A DNA stretch of 36,941 nucleotides from Planctomycetota bacterium (GCA_026386995.1 JAPLMO010000062.1:1-36941), one strand, 5' to 3'; counted from the first letter of the stretch, positions 7,910-15,954 are shown. The notes: generated from the letters alone by a model not told the origin. Numbers and translations: made by a program.

Positions 7910-8491
7910 CTACGTCTGAGTTTTGGCGTCCGGCGCGCGGCTGAACATGAAAATGATCGCGACGACGATCACGCCGACGACCAGGTACACGTCGGCCACG
8001 TTGAACACGTAAGGCCACTGGAGCGTCCAGCCGCCGATCTGGCCGTGGGCGGTGATCTGGATGACATCGCGGACGAACCCGTAGACGAGGCGGTCGTAGA
8101 GGTTCCCCATCGCGCCGGCCAGGATCAGGCCGCACGCCAGGTGCAGCACGCGCTGGCGCGGCCGCGAGGCGGCGAAGATGTAGAAGATGAGGGCGCTGGT
8201 GACGGCGGTCAGGAGGACGGTCACGAGTCGGCCGCCTGACGGGCCGATGCCGAAACTCTCGCCAAAGTCGAAGCCGAAGACGATGCCGGGGTTGCGGCTG
8301 GCCACAAGTCGCAGCCACTGGGGAATGACGGCGACTTCGCGTCCGCCTTCTTCGAGGGGTCCGCCCAGGAAGGTCCATCCGAGGGACTTGGCGGCCAGGT
8401 CAAGCGCGAGGCCCAAGCCGACCGTCAGCCAGAGCCACAGGTGACTGCGTCGGTCGGCTACAGCAAGCCCTTTTCTTCCCGGCGTTTGCAT
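7910..8491 (-). CDS. lspA: Lipoprotein signal peptidase LspA (signal peptidase II)
   Basis: LspA cleaves signal peptides from lipidated prolipoproteins in the inner membrane by an aspartic-protease mechanism. Four hydrophobic helices are visible, and both catalytic motifs are present: GNLYDR (Asn130, Asp133) and FNVAD (Asn164, Asp167). ATG 8491 gives 193 residues and overlaps the upstream dksA-like gene by 34 nt. A longer frame to 8563 lies entirely inside that gene, and downstream in-frame starts begin only inside the first helix. No strong ribosome site precedes 8491, so translational coupling is likely. Lipoproteins in this window (the ModA fusion and the TPR/SPOR protein) would be its substrates. 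Confidence 0.92.
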   Translation of the reverse strand: MQTPGRKGLAVADRRSHLWLWLTVGLGLALDLAAKSLGWTFLGGPLEEGGREVAVIPQWLRLVASRNPGIVFGFDFGESFGIGPSGGRLVTVLLTAVTSALIFYIFAASRPRQRVLHLACGLILAGAMGNLYDRLVYGFVRDVIQITAHGQIGGWTLQWPYVFNVADVYLVVGVIVVAIIFMFSRAPDAKTQT

Positions 8492-8856
8492 TCGATGCAG
8501 TACTTGGCGTGGGGCTTGACCTTGAGGCGTGCCTTGGGGATCGGTCCGCCGCAGGAGGCGCATTTGCCGAACTGCTTCTTCTCGATGCGCTCCAGCGCCT
8601 CTTCGATCTCGCCCAGGGTGGCCTGCTCGGTCTCCATCAGGCCGAGGTTGAATTCCTGCTCGTAGTTATCGCTGCCGATGTCGGCCATGTCGAGGGGCAT
8701 TTTAGAGAGGTCGCCGCTGGCATCCTGGCGGCTGTTCTGGAGGGCGGCCTTCTCCAGGGTGCTAACATCGCCCATGAGCAGGCGGCGTTTCGCCAGCAAT
8801 ACCCTGCGAAACAGGTCGATCTCTCTGGACCTCATGCTGCTCGTTTCCTTTGCCAT
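8458..8856 (-). CDS. DksA/TraR-family zinc-finger protein
   Basis: This 132-residue protein has the DksA/TraR C4 zinc finger near its C-terminus: Cys99-Ala-Ser-Cys102 and Cys120-Ile-Glu-Cys123. It is preceded by a helical, acidic region (about 20-95) that would form the coiled coil. Family members enter the secondary channel of RNA polymerase or regulate stress responses. This one is shorter than E. coli DksA (151 residues), so the exact role is open. ATG 8856 follows a GGGGAGGG ribosome site about 11 nt upstream. A consensus promoter lies at 8889-8917. It is the first gene of the dksA-lspA-ribD group. Confidence 0.9.
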   Translation of the reverse strand: MAKETSSMRSREIDLFRRVLLAKRRLLMGDVSTLEKAALQNSRQDASGDLSKMPLDMADIGSDNYEQEFNLGLMETEQATLGEIEEALERIEKKQFGKCASCGGPIPKARLKVKPHAKYCIECKRREEKGLL

Positions 8857-8888
8857 GGGATGCCGAAACCCTCCCCAAAAAGCAACAC

Positions 8889-8917
8889 AGTATAGAGTCG
8901 ATTTCGGAGAATGTCAA
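8889..8917 (-). promoter_or_regulatory. Sigma-70 type promoter for the dksA-like/lspA/ribD group
   Basis: On the minus strand TTGACA (8917-8912) and TATACT (8894-8889) are separated by exactly 17 nt. Transcription would start near 8882, giving a leader of about 25 nt with the GGGGAGGG ribosome site. Confidence 0.85.
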
Positions 8918-9109
8918 GCGAGCCGGTGGCCCCCGAAAAGAAAATCCCGCAGCCGTGTTCAAAGGGTCCGCCGCCATGTTGCGCTGCCGCAATGAACTGC
9001 TATCGGCCAGTCGCCGTCAAACCTGAAGCGAAATGTGGCCGACCCGTGGGCCGGGCGTGGGGTTGGGGGCCTCTGCGGCTTTTTGGGGTACTGCATCAGT
9101 TATAGGGGA

Positions 9110-9186
9110 TGTGGCACGGCTGGCTTGTCCAGCCGTGGCGAAGATTCGTGACGCTCCCCACGGCTGGGCAAGCCAGCCGTGCCACA
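9110..9186. repeat. Family A bipartite palindrome, copy 3
   Basis: It begins TGTGGCACGGCTGGCTTGTC and ends GCCAGCCGTGCCACA. The right half has GGGCAAG where the other copies have GGACAAG. It ends 45 nt before the -35 box of the tRNA promoter. Confidence 0.85.
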
Positions 9187-9230
9187 TCAGCCACCGAGAC
9201 TGACGCACTACCTTTTTGGGGCCTAAACAC

Positions 9231-9259
9231 TTGACAGTTTCGTATTTTGGGTCTATTCT
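9231..9259 (+). promoter_or_regulatory. Consensus sigma-70 promoter of tRNA-Leu
   Basis: A perfect TTGACA (9231-9236), a 17-nt spacer and TATTCT (9254-9259). The predicted start is within a few bases of the tRNA 5' end at 9271, as expected for a tRNA gene. Confidence 0.88.
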
Positions 9260-9270
9260 CTCTTGTAGGT

Positions 9271-9360
9271 GCGCGGGTGGTGGAACTGGCAGACACGCCA
9301 GCTTGAGGTGCTGGTGGCTACAAAACGGCCTTGCAGGTTCAAATCCTGTCCCGCGCACCA
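9271..9360 (+). tRNA. tRNA-Leu (anticodon GAG)
   Basis: The acceptor stem pairs GCGCGGG (9271-9277) with CCCGCGC (9350-9356), followed by A and an encoded CCA (9358-9360). The anticodon stem CCAGC/GCTGG encloses TTGAGGT, giving anticodon GAG, which reads CUC and CUU leucine codons. A long variable arm, as in class II tRNAs, and a T-arm GGTTCAAATCC are visible. It has its own promoter upstream and terminator downstream. Confidence 0.95.
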
Positions 9361-9378
9361 AAATTTTTGAGCGCACCC

Positions 9379-9406
9379 GGCCCCAGGCGACAGCCCGGGG
9401 CCTTTT
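9379..9406 (+). terminator. Rho-independent terminator of tRNA-Leu
   Basis: GGCCCC (9379-9384) pairs with GGGGCC (9397-9402), and TTTT follows. It lies 18 nt after the tRNA CCA end, so the tRNA is probably a single-gene transcript separate from modA. Confidence 0.75.
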
Positions 9407-9470
9407 CGTCGGCATTCCAGGGCGGAGTACCCCCTCATCGGCCGCGCGCCACCTGCACGGCCGCAACCTG

Positions 9471-9499
9471 TTCAAACGCGTATCGCCGTGGTATATAAG
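9471..9499 (+). promoter_or_regulatory. Possible promoter of the mod operon
   Basis: TTCAAA (9471-9476), a 17-nt spacer and TATAAG (9494-9499) lie 29 nt upstream of the modA ATG. The match is moderate. No ModE-type operator was recognised. Confidence 0.4.
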
Positions 9500-9527
9500 A
9501 GTCGGTGACAACGCAAAGGGCGTGACG

Positions 9528-11102
9528 ATGGACCGAAGGGTGTGCCTGTGGGCGATCGGTGTCGCGGTCGCGTCCGTGCTGCTGGCCGGTTGCGGCGGCG
9601 AGCCGGCCGGGGAGTCGCCCCTGCGGTGCTACGTCGGTGGCACGATGCGCCCCGCCATGGAAGAACTTGCCAAGGCGTGGGAAGCCCAGGGCGGCTGCCG
9701 CATCGAACTCGATTTCGGCGACTCAGGCGCCGGCCTCATCAAGGCCGAGACCACGGGCCGCGGCGACCTCTACGTTGCGCACGACCCGTTCCACGCCGCC
9801 GTCGAGCGCAAGGGCCTCAGCCAGGGCGGCTGGGTCTGCGCCACGCTGGAGCCCGTGATCGCGGTCCCGAAGGGGAACCCTAAAGGCATCCACGGCTTGC
9901 GCGACCTCGGGCGGCCGGGCCAGCGGCTGGTCTTGACGGACGCCACCTACAGCACCGCCGGCCACCTCGTGACCCTGATGCTGAAGAGGGCGGGCGTGAC
10001 GGAGGCCGTCGAGAAGAACGTCGTCTCGCAGACGCGGATGGGCGGCGAGGCGGCCAATGCCGTCATCCTCGGCCACGCCGACGCGGCCATCGCATGGAAC
10101 GCCGTCGTCCGCCTCCGGAGCGACCGACTGGACGCCGTGCCGATCGAGCCGGAGTTGCTGCCGCAGCCCGGCGTCGACGCCGTGACGAGCCCGACGTTCG
10201 GACACATCGACATGGGGGCGATCAAGGTTACGATCGACGTGCTGAAGAGCAGCGTGCGTCCGGCGCTGGCGCGGGAGTTTGCGGAGTACTGCGCGTCGCA
10301 GGAGGCCCGGGAGGTCTGGCAGCGGCTGGGCTACTCGCCTCCGCCGCCGGGGCCGCGAGCGCTGGGCGGTGACGCGGCGCCTGCCGCGGGCGGCCCCGAA
10401 AAACCGCGGGCGGCGATTTTCCTTTATGTGGGGGCGGGCCTCAAGCCCGCCATGGACGAACTGGCCGAGGCATTCCGCGCGAAGACCGCCGCGCGCGTCG
10501 AATGCGACTATGGCGGCAGCGGCATGCTCGTCTCGCGCCTGCGGCTTTCGCAGCGCGGCGACGTCTTCATGCCCGGCGAGCGATGGTACGTCAACATGGC
10601 CGCCGAGGACGGCCTCGTCGCGTCGCAGAAGGACGTCTGCTACTTCATCCCCACGATCCTGGTTCAGAAGGGAAACCCGAAGCAGATCAAAACGCTGGCC
10701 GACCTCGTGCGGCCGGGCATCCGCCTGGGCCTTGGCAACCCCAAGGCGTGCCAGGTCGGCCGGGCCAGCGAGCAGATCTTCGCCAAGAACGGCATCGCGA
10801 AAGAGGCCGTGGCGAAGAACGTGGTGTTCCAGTCGGTTACGGTCAACGAACTTGGCATCCAGGTGACGATGGGGCAACTGGACGCCGCCATCGTCTGGGA
10901 CGCGACGGCCGCTTACTACGCCGAGAAGGCCGGCGCGGTCGCGATTCCGCTGCCGCAGAACGAGGTCTGCAATGTGACGGCGGCCGTCCTGAAGTGTTCC
11001 GCGCAGCCGGCCGCGGCCCGGGCGTTCGTCGATTTTCTCGTGAGCCCTGACGGGCAGGCGATCTTCCGCAAGCACAAGTACGCCACCGAGCCGCCGAAGT
11101 AG
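9528..11102 (+). CDS. modA: Lipoprotein with two tandem ModA-type oxyanion-binding domains
   Basis: This 524-residue lipoprotein is the substrate-binding part of a molybdate/tungstate-type ABC importer, but it is about twice the usual ModA length. A signal peptide ends in the lipobox LAGC (Cys22). Domain 1 (about 32-280) starts LRCYVGGTMRPAMEELAKAW. A Pro/Ala-rich linker (PPPPGPRALGG) follows. Domain 2 (about 296-515) starts IFLYVGAGLKPAMDELAEAF and has YGGSGMLVSRL, the phosphate-loop-like anion site; domain 1 has FGDSGAGLIKA at the same place. Both contain the late motif for the second lobe (HADAAIAWNA and QLDAAIVWDA). The ATG at 9528 follows AAAGGG. An in-frame extension to 9216 runs through the tRNA and is not used. 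modB and modC follow. Two domains may bind different anions or raise capture. Confidence 0.9.
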   Translation: MDRRVCLWAIGVAVASVLLAGCGGEPAGESPLRCYVGGTMRPAMEELAKAWEAQGGCRIELDFGDSGAGLIKAETTGRGDLYVAHDPFHAAVERKGLSQGGWVCATLEPVIAVPKGNPKGIHGLRDLGRPGQRLVLTDATYSTAGHLVTLMLKRAGVTEAVEKNVVSQTRMGGEAANAVILGHADAAIAWNAVVRLRSDRLDAVPIEPELLPQPGVDAVTSPTFGHIDMGAIKVTIDVLKSSVRPALAREFAEYCASQEAREVWQRLGYSPPPPGPRALGGDAAPAAGGPEKPRAAIFLYVGAGLKPAMDELAEAFRAKTAARVECDYGGSGMLVSRLRLSQRGDVFMPGERWYVNMAAEDGLVASQKDVCYFIPTILVQKGNPKQIKTLADLVRPGIRLGLGNPKACQVGRASEQIFAKNGIAKEAVAKNVVFQSVTVNELGIQVTMGQLDAAIVWDATAAYYAEKAGAVAIPLPQNEVCNVTAAVLKCSAQPAAARAFVDFLVSPDGQAIFRKHKYATEPPK

Positions 11103-11107
11103 ACGCC

Positions 11108-11148
11108 GGGTGGCATGCCCAGGCAAAGGCGGCCTGGGCATGCCACCC
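11108..11148. repeat. Family D palindrome, short copy
   Basis: GGGTGGCATGCCCAGGC (from 11108) pairs with GCCTGGGCATGCCACCC (to 11148) around a few bases. It makes a near-perfect hairpin between the modA stop and the modB ribosome site. A long copy is at 3678-3785. In this place it could stabilise the modA message or reduce read-through into modB, giving more binding protein than permease. Confidence 0.8.
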
Positions 11149-11179
11149 GCAGAGCGGGCTGTGTGAAAGGGGAATGGGA

Positions 11180-11995
11180 ATGTCAACCGTTGCCGGCCCG
11201 CGCGTCAATTGGGTGTCCGTGGCGACGGTTGCCTTTCTGGCGGTGTTTGTGCTGGCGGTGCTTGCGCTGGTGGCGGCGGACCTGTGGTTCACGGACGCCG
11301 ACTCGATGCGGAAGGTCCTGGCGAGCGAGGAAATCCGCCATGCCGTGCGCCTCAGCCTCCTGACGACCGCCATTTCGCTGGTCCTCGTGATCGTCTTCGC
11401 GGTCCCGGTCGGCTACGCGCTCAGCCGCTACCGGTTTCCGGGGAGCGTTGTGCTGGACGCGTTCGTTGACCTTCCGATCGTGATGCCGCCGGTGATCCTG
11501 GGCGTGTCGCTTCTCGTCTTTTTCCGGACGCCCGTGGGGCGGTGGATCGAAAGCGTCGAGTGGCTGCGGTTCGTCTACACCGTCAAAGGCATCGTCCTGT
11601 GCCAGTTCTTCATGTCGGCGTCGCTGGGCATCCGCGCGTCCAAGGCGGCGTTCGATGCGGCCGATCAGCGGCTGGAGCGGCTGGCCCTGACCCTGGGTTG
11701 CACGCACGGCCAGGCATTCCGGCTGATCGCACTGCCGATGGCGCGCAACGGCATCGCGGCCGGGGTGGTGATGGCCTGGGCCAGGGCGGTGGGCGTGTTC
11801 GGGCCGCTCCTCATCTTTGTGGGGGCCGTCCCGATGAAGACCGAGGTCATGCCGACGGTCGTGTACCTGGAGATTTCTATCGGCCACATCGAGCCCGCGC
11901 TGGCGGTGGCCATGCTCATGCTGGCGATGGCGATGGTGACCCTTGTGCTGCTTCACTGGCTCGGCGCCGGGCGGCGGCGGTGGTGGGCGTCGTGA
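11180..11995 (+). CDS. modB: Molybdate/tungstate-type ABC transporter permease
   Basis: This 271-residue inner-membrane permease has about six hydrophobic helices, starting VSVATVAFLAVFVLAVLALV. The BPD-type ABC permease coupling motif appears as ALTLGCTHGQAFRLIALPMA (about residues 170-190), which docks onto the ATPase. ATG 11180 is preferred over the ATG two codons earlier because AAAGGGG (11166-11172) is then 7 nt away. The stop is 3 nt before the modC ATG. ModB, CysT and other oxyanion permeases look alike; assignment to molybdate or tungstate rests on the neighbouring ModA domains. Confidence 0.88.
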   Translation: MSTVAGPRVNWVSVATVAFLAVFVLAVLALVAADLWFTDADSMRKVLASEEIRHAVRLSLLTTAISLVLVIVFAVPVGYALSRYRFPGSVVLDAFVDLPIVMPPVILGVSLLVFFRTPVGRWIESVEWLRFVYTVKGIVLCQFFMSASLGIRASKAAFDAADQRLERLALTLGCTHGQAFRLIALPMARNGIAAGVVMAWARAVGVFGPLLIFVGAVPMKTEVMPTVVYLEISIGHIEPALAVAMLMLAMAMVTLVLLHWLGAGRRRWWAS

Positions 11996-11998
11996 ACC

Positions 11999-12733
11999 AT
12001 GCTTAAGATCAAGAACCTGGCGTTTCAGGCGGGCGACTTCCGCATCGAGGTTGCAGACCTGGCGGTCGCGGCCGGGGAATACTTCGTCCTCCTCGGCCCG
12101 AACGGCTCAGGCAAGACGCTGCTCCTCGCGTGCCTTTGCGGCCTGCTGCGGGCCGAGCGCGGCAGCATCGTGGTGGCCGGACAGGATGTGACGCACCTGG
12201 AGCCGCGCCGCCGACAGATCGGCTACGTGCCGCAGGACTACGGCCTTTTCCCGCACATGGACGTGGCGCGGAACATCACGTTTGCCTTGCGGGTGCGCGG
12301 CGTAGCGCACGAGGCGGCGCTGGAGCGGCTGACGCCCCTCGTGGACCTGCTGGACCTGCGGAGGCTCCTGGCGCACTGGCCGCTGACCCTGAGCGGCGGC
12401 GAGCGGCAGAAGGTGGCCCTGGCACGGGCACTGGCCATTCAGCCGGCGATCCTCCTGCTGGACGAGCCCGTCAGCGCGCTGGACTGGCCGACGCGGGCCG
12501 AGGTGCTGGAGCAACTCCGCCGCGTGCAGCAGGAACTCGCCGTGATGACGATTCACGTCTGCCACAGCCCCGACGAGGCGAAGGCGGTGGCCGACCGGGC
12601 GGGCGTGATGATCGGCGGGCACATCGTTCAGGCCGGGCGGCTGGAGGAACTCGTCGCGAGGCCGATGAACGAGGAAGTATCGCGGCTCCTGAGGCCTGTG
12701 TCGCGTCCGCAAGGCGGAAAAAGAGAATGTTGA
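11999..12733 (+). CDS. modC: Molybdate/tungstate-type ABC transporter ATP-binding protein
   Basis: This 244-residue ABC ATPase powers the transporter encoded by modA and modB. Walker A is GPNGSGKT (about 33-40), the Q-loop lies in YVPQDYGLFPHM, the signature is LSGGERQ, Walker B is ILLLDEP, followed by the D-loop SALD, and the switch His is in TIHVCHSP. It ends soon after the ATPase core and lacks the C-terminal molybdate-binding TOBE domain of E. coli ModC (about 350 residues), so feedback by bound oxyanion is not expected here. It is tightly linked to modB (3-nt gap). Confidence 0.9.
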   Translation: MLKIKNLAFQAGDFRIEVADLAVAAGEYFVLLGPNGSGKTLLLACLCGLLRAERGSIVVAGQDVTHLEPRRRQIGYVPQDYGLFPHMDVARNITFALRVRGVAHEAALERLTPLVDLLDLRRLLAHWPLTLSGGERQKVALARALAIQPAILLLDEPVSALDWPTRAEVLEQLRRVQQELAVMTIHVCHSPDEAKAVADRAGVMIGGHIVQAGRLEELVARPMNEEVSRLLRPVSRPQGGKREC

Positions 12734-12909
12734 ATGTTCAATGCTGAACGTTGAAGTTTCAAGTCCGCCATTGGCACTTGAACAGTGAGCATTCAACATC
12801 GAAAATTGCCGTTGCCGTTAATACTACAACGCTACTTGGCGCGGCGGGTACGGAGACCCGCCGTGCGTTTATCGCTAACCCTGAACCTTGAACTTGAAAC
12901 TTTGAACTG
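12728..12909. repeat. Short-period repeat tracts plus family B palindrome (copy 2)
   Basis: This is the convergent gap between modC and frr. An AT-rich tract of GTTGAATGTTCAATG-like words has GTTGAATG near 12729 and CATTCAAC near 12790 as opposite arms. A family B palindrome follows (GCGCGGCGGGT...ACCCGCCGTGC, about 12839-12867). A tract of CTTGAACTTGAAACTTTG-like words closes it (about 12881-12908). The tracts could pair with themselves and act as a two-way transcript end, but no proper terminator is seen. Confidence 0.6.
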
Positions 12910-12912
12910 CTG

Positions 12913-13473
12913 TCAGACTTCCATGATCTCGGCCGTCTTGTGCTTCAGGGCCTCGTCGATGGCCTTCTCGTGCTCGTGGACCATGTCGGTTGCGTCATCG
13001 CGGGCCTTCTGGGCGTCGTCTTCGCTGAGGGCCTTGGCCTTCTCCTCGGCGTCGACATGCTTGATGGAGTCTCGCCGGATGTTGCGCAGCGACACCTTTG
13101 TCTCCTCGGCCATTTCCTTGATCTGGTGGACGATCTGTTTGCGGCGCTCTTCCGACAGGGGCGGAATGGCCAGCCGGATGACCTTGCCCTCGACCATCGG
13201 CGTAATGCCGAGGTCGGAGGCCTGAATGCCCTTGGAGATGTCGCCGATCGAGCCGGGGTCGTAAGGCTTGATGACGATCATCAGCGGGTCGGGCACGGTG
13301 ATGGTGGCCAGTTGCCGGAGTTCCGTGGGGCTGCCGTAGTAGTCCACCCTCAGGTGCTCCACGAGGCCGGCCGAGGCCCGCCCGGTACGCACCGTGCGGT
13401 ACTGCTGCCGGAGGTGCTCCACGGCCTTGTCCATCTTGTCTTCGGATTCCAACAGGATATCTTCGGCTGCCAC
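12913..13473 (-). CDS. frr: Ribosome recycling factor
   Basis: RRF, with EF-G, splits the post-termination ribosome. The 186 residues match the family length. Family hallmarks visible are the N-terminal helix leading to RTGRASAGLVEHLRVDYYG, then LPDPLM-like TVPDPLMIVIKPYDPG, and the C-terminal three-helix domain with LSEERRKQIVHQIKEMAEE and SLRNIRRDS. The start is a GTG at 13473, 2 nt after the pyrH stop (which ends at 13476), so the two are translationally coupled. It is the last gene of rpsB-tsf-pyrH-frr. Confidence 0.96.
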   Translation of the reverse strand: MAAEDILLESEDKMDKAVEHLRQQYRTVRTGRASAGLVEHLRVDYYGSPTELRQLATITVPDPLMIVIKPYDPGSIGDISKGIQASDLGITPMVEGKVIRLAIPPLSEERRKQIVHQIKEMAEETKVSLRNIRRDSIKHVDAEEKAKALSEDDAQKARDDATDMVHEHEKAIDEALKHKTAEIMEV

Positions 13474-13475
13474 GG

Positions 13476-14195
13476 CTAGTCTCCGATACGGGTCCCGATT
13501 TCTTCGCCGGCTACCACGCGACGGATGTTGCCCTCGCGTTTCAGGTTGAACACGATGATCGGAATGTGGTTGTCCTTGCAGAGGGTGATGGCGGCCACGT
13601 CGAGGATTTTCAGGCCCTGCTGGATCACGTCGTCGTACTTCAGGTGGGTGTACCGGAGGGCCTTGGGGTTCTTGACGGGATCGTCGGAATAAACGCCGTC
13701 GACCTTGGTGGCCTTAAGCAGCACTTTGGCCCCCAGTTCGTTTGCCCGCAGGGCCGCGCAGGTGTCGGTGGTGAAGAAGGGGTTCCCCGTGCCGCCGGCG
13801 AGGATGACGACGCGGCCCTTCTCCAGGTGTCGGATGGCGCGGCGTCGGATGAAGGGCTCGGCCACATCCTTCATTTCGATGGCGCACTGGACGCGCGTGT
13901 CGACGCCCAGGGATTCCATGCAATCTTGGAGGGCCAGGGCGTTGATGACCGTGGCGACCATGCCCATGTAATCTGCCGCAGCGCGGTTGACGCCGCCGGT
14001 CTGGGCGAACTGGTATCCGCGGATGAAGTTGCCGCCGCCGACGACGATCGCCAGTTCGCAACTGGTCTCGACGACTTCCTTGACCTGGCGGGCGATGGTG
14101 CGGACTTCTTCGGGATCGAGGCCGAAGGCGCCAGGCTTGCAAAAACCTTCCCCGCTGACCTTCAAGAGGACGCGCTTGTAGGCGCAGGCGGCCAT
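13476..14195 (-). CDS. pyrH: Uridylate kinase (UMP kinase)
   Basis: PyrH phosphorylates UMP to UDP for pyrimidine nucleotide supply. The 239 residues show the amino-acid-kinase fold motifs: [12 protein letters not shown] at the start, [11 protein letters not shown], the UMP/GTP region [28 protein letters not shown] and [10 protein letters not shown]. The ATG at 14195 is chosen over an in-frame start at 14228 because GGGGGAA lies just upstream and the family begins close to KRVLLK. It lies between tsf (13-nt gap) and frr (2-nt gap) in the classic order. Confidence 0.96.
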   Translation of the reverse strand: MAACAYKRVLLKVSGEGFCKPGAFGLDPEEVRTIARQVKEVVETSCELAIVVGGGNFIRGYQFAQTGGVNRAAADYMGMVATVINALALQDCMESLGVDTRVQCAIEMKDVAEPFIRRRAIRHLEKGRVVILAGGTGNPFFTTDTCAALRANELGAKVLLKATKVDGVYSDDPVKNPKALRYTHLKYDDVIQQGLKILDVAAITLCKDNHIPIIVFNLKREGNIRRVVAGEEIGTRIGD

Positions 14196-14208
14196 CGGTT
14201 CCCCCGGG

Positions 14209-14811
14209 CTATTCGGTTGCGGTCTCACCGACCTCGAATCGGGCGAAGCGGCGGATGACGATGTTCTCGCCGGTCTTCTGGATGAGTTCCGTCAGGACGT
14301 CCTTGACGGATCGCTGGTCGTCCTTGACGAACGGCTGCTCCAGCAGGACGCGGTCGGCGTACCACTTGTTAAGTTTGCCCTCGACGATCTTCTCGACGAT
14401 GTTCTCGGGCTTCTTGCCGGTGATCTGCTCGCGGGCGATGCGCTTCTCGGTCTCGACGAGGGCGGCCGGGATCTCCTCGCGCCGCACGGCCGTCGGATTG
14501 ACGGCGCAGATGTGCAGGCACATGTCGGCGAGGAACGCCTGGAACTGCTCGTTCTTGGCGACGAAGTCGGTCTCGCAGTTGACCTCCAGCAGGACGCCGA
14601 CGCGGCCGTTGTGATGGATGTAAGATGCGATGCGGCCCTGGGCGGTGGCGCGGCCGGATTTTTTCTCGGCGGTCGCCAGGCCCTTCTTGCGGAGAACCTC
14701 GACGGCCTTGTCGGCGTCGCCGCCGGACTCTTCCAGGGCCTTCTTGCATTCCATCATGCCCTGGCCGGTGCGTTCCCTGAGTTTGCGTACCTCTTCGGCG
14801 GTGATAGCCAT
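14209..14811 (-). CDS. tsf: Translation elongation factor Ts
   Basis: EF-Ts recharges EF-Tu by exchanging GDP for GTP. The N-terminal UBA-like domain ([20 protein letters not shown]) is followed by the core with the conserved [15 protein letters not shown]. At 200 residues it is the short type, as in Thermus, with one core subdomain instead of two. The C-terminus [16 protein letters not shown] is typical. The ATG at 14811 follows AGGGGAG; in-frame sequence further upstream is repeat-rich intergenic DNA. Confidence 0.96.
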   Translation of the reverse strand: MAITAEEVRKLRERTGQGMMECKKALEESGGDADKAVEVLRKKGLATAEKKSGRATAQGRIASYIHHNGRVGVLLEVNCETDFVAKNEQFQAFLADMCLHICAVNPTAVRREEIPAALVETEKRIAREQITGKKPENIVEKIVEGKLNKWYADRVLLEQPFVKDDQRSVKDVLTELIQKTGENIVIRRFARFEVGETATE

Positions 14812-14832
14812 TACGGTTGCTCCCCTAAGGAT

Positions 14833-14869
14833 GAATTGCGGATTGCGGATTTCGGATTGCGGATTGAAC
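14833..14869. repeat. Short-period repeat of GGATTGCGGATT words
   Basis: The words ATTGCGGATTGCGGATTTCGG and onward repeat four or five times with period 7-8 in the 151-bp gap between rpsB and tsf. Similar low-complexity tracts with different words occur at 15954-15985, 16470-16520, 22372-22394 and 30622-30652, always outside genes. Confidence 0.65.
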
Positions 14870-14962
14870 GACGAAAAAGAACGCTTCCCGGCGTGCGCCT
14901 GGTCCGGTCGCGCCGAGAGCAACCCCTTGTTTGTTGCGCCTCACTGCTGACTCCATCTGTGG

Positions 14963-15868
14963 CTACGGATTAGACGGCGTGCCGGCGTCGCCCGACGTTG
15001 CGTTGGAGTCGCCGGTTTCCTGGATGCCCGGATGCGGCTTGGGCAGGGGCATCTCGATGGCCGGCTTCTGCGTTTCGGCCTCGCCCTGGGCGCCATACTT
15101 TGTGGTTGCGCGGGCCCGGGGCCGGCTGAGCGCCCGCGTGAGCGCCTGGCCCTCGCCATCGATGGCGGCGCGGGCGGCGCGGTTGGCCATGCCTTCGGCC
15201 ACGGCGTCGGCCAGGTGCTTCACGACGATCTCGATGGCACGCATGGCGTCGTCGTTGCCGGGAATGACTATGCTGACGTCGTCGGGGTTGGCCTCGGTGT
15301 CGGCCAGGGCCACGATCGGGATCCCGAGTTTCTGGGCTTCGCGGACGGCGTTCTTCTCGCGGACCGGGTCGACGATTACCATGGCCCCCGGCATGTGCTC
15401 CATGGTCCGGAGGCCGTCGAGGTTCCGCTTCATCTTGCGGTGCTCGCGCTGCAGGTTGGACTGCATCTTCTTGGACATCGCGTTGATGGCCCCGCTGGTG
15501 ACCTGCTCGTCAAGTTCTTCCAGGTGCGACAGCCGGGACCGGATGGTCCGGAAGTTCGTAAACGTGCCGCCCAGCCACCGGTAACTGACGTAGGGCATGG
15601 CGCAGCGCTTGGCTTCCTGTTCGATGGCGGCCCGGGCCTGCCGCTTGGTGCCGACGAAGATGACGTCTTTGCCCTCGGCGACCAGTTTGGTCAGGAATTT
15701 CTTGGCGCGGATGATCCCCTTGACCGTTTCCTTCAGGTCGATGATGTGGATGAAGTTGCGCTTGCCGTAGATGTAAGGCGCCATCTTCGGGTTCCAGCGG
15801 CTCGCCGGATGCCCGAAATGGATGCCGGCCTCGATCAGTTCCTGTACTTGCAAAGTCGCCAAAGGCAC
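14963..15868 (-). CDS. rpsB: 30S ribosomal protein S2 with a C-terminal extension
   Basis: S2 is a structural protein of the small ribosomal subunit. Typical signatures are LIEAGIHFGHPASRWNPKMA, YIYGKRNFIHIIDL, FVGTKRQA and YRWLGGTFTNFRTIRSRL, then IVALADTEANPDDVSIVIPGNDDA. The protein has 301 residues; the last ~60 are a Pro/Ala/Gly-rich, low-complexity extension not needed for the S2 fold. The start is a GTG at 15868 with AGGAG just upstream. A consensus promoter at 15926-15954 begins the rpsB-tsf-pyrH-frr operon. Confidence 0.96.
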   Translation of the reverse strand: MPLATLQVQELIEAGIHFGHPASRWNPKMAPYIYGKRNFIHIIDLKETVKGIIRAKKFLTKLVAEGKDVIFVGTKRQARAAIEQEAKRCAMPYVSYRWLGGTFTNFRTIRSRLSHLEELDEQVTSGAINAMSKKMQSNLQREHRKMKRNLDGLRTMEHMPGAMVIVDPVREKNAVREAQKLGIPIVALADTEANPDDVSIVIPGNDDAMRAIEIVVKHLADAVAEGMANRAARAAIDGEGQALTRALSRPRARATTKYGAQGEAETQKPAIEMPLPKPHPGIQETGDSNATSGDAGTPSNP

Positions 15869-15925
15869 TTCTCCTGAAGTCAGTTCCGCGCGTACGCGCT
15901 ATGTCCCCTGCAGTCAGAAGCATGA

Positions 15926-15954
15926 AGCATATTCGTTCGGACCCCTGCTGTCAA
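15926..15954 (-). promoter_or_regulatory. Sigma-70 promoter of the rpsB-tsf-pyrH-frr operon
   Basis: On the minus strand TTGACA (15954-15949), a spacer of exactly 17 nt and TATGCT (15931-15926) lie 58 nt upstream of the rpsB start codon. The leader is about 50 nt. A tandem repeat adjoins the -35 box. Confidence 0.83.

Larger units (their letters stand above)
8857..9270. other. Divergent intergenic region
   Basis: The stretch lies between the minus-strand dksA-like gene and the plus-strand tRNA. It contains the promoter of the former, a family A palindrome (9110-9186) and the tRNA promoter (9231-9259). Nothing else recognisable is present. Confidence 0.6.

Noticed and set aside
8492..8563. 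Longer lspA start
   Set aside because: The added codons lie wholly within the DksA-like gene and encode no hydrophobic or conserved sequence.
9216..9527. In-frame N-terminal extension of modA
   Set aside because: It would translate the tRNA-Leu gene and its terminator; the signal peptide begins at 9528.
9723..11186. Minus-strand frame of 487 codons opposite modA
   Set aside because: Low-complexity Arg/Ala/His shadow, no start signal.
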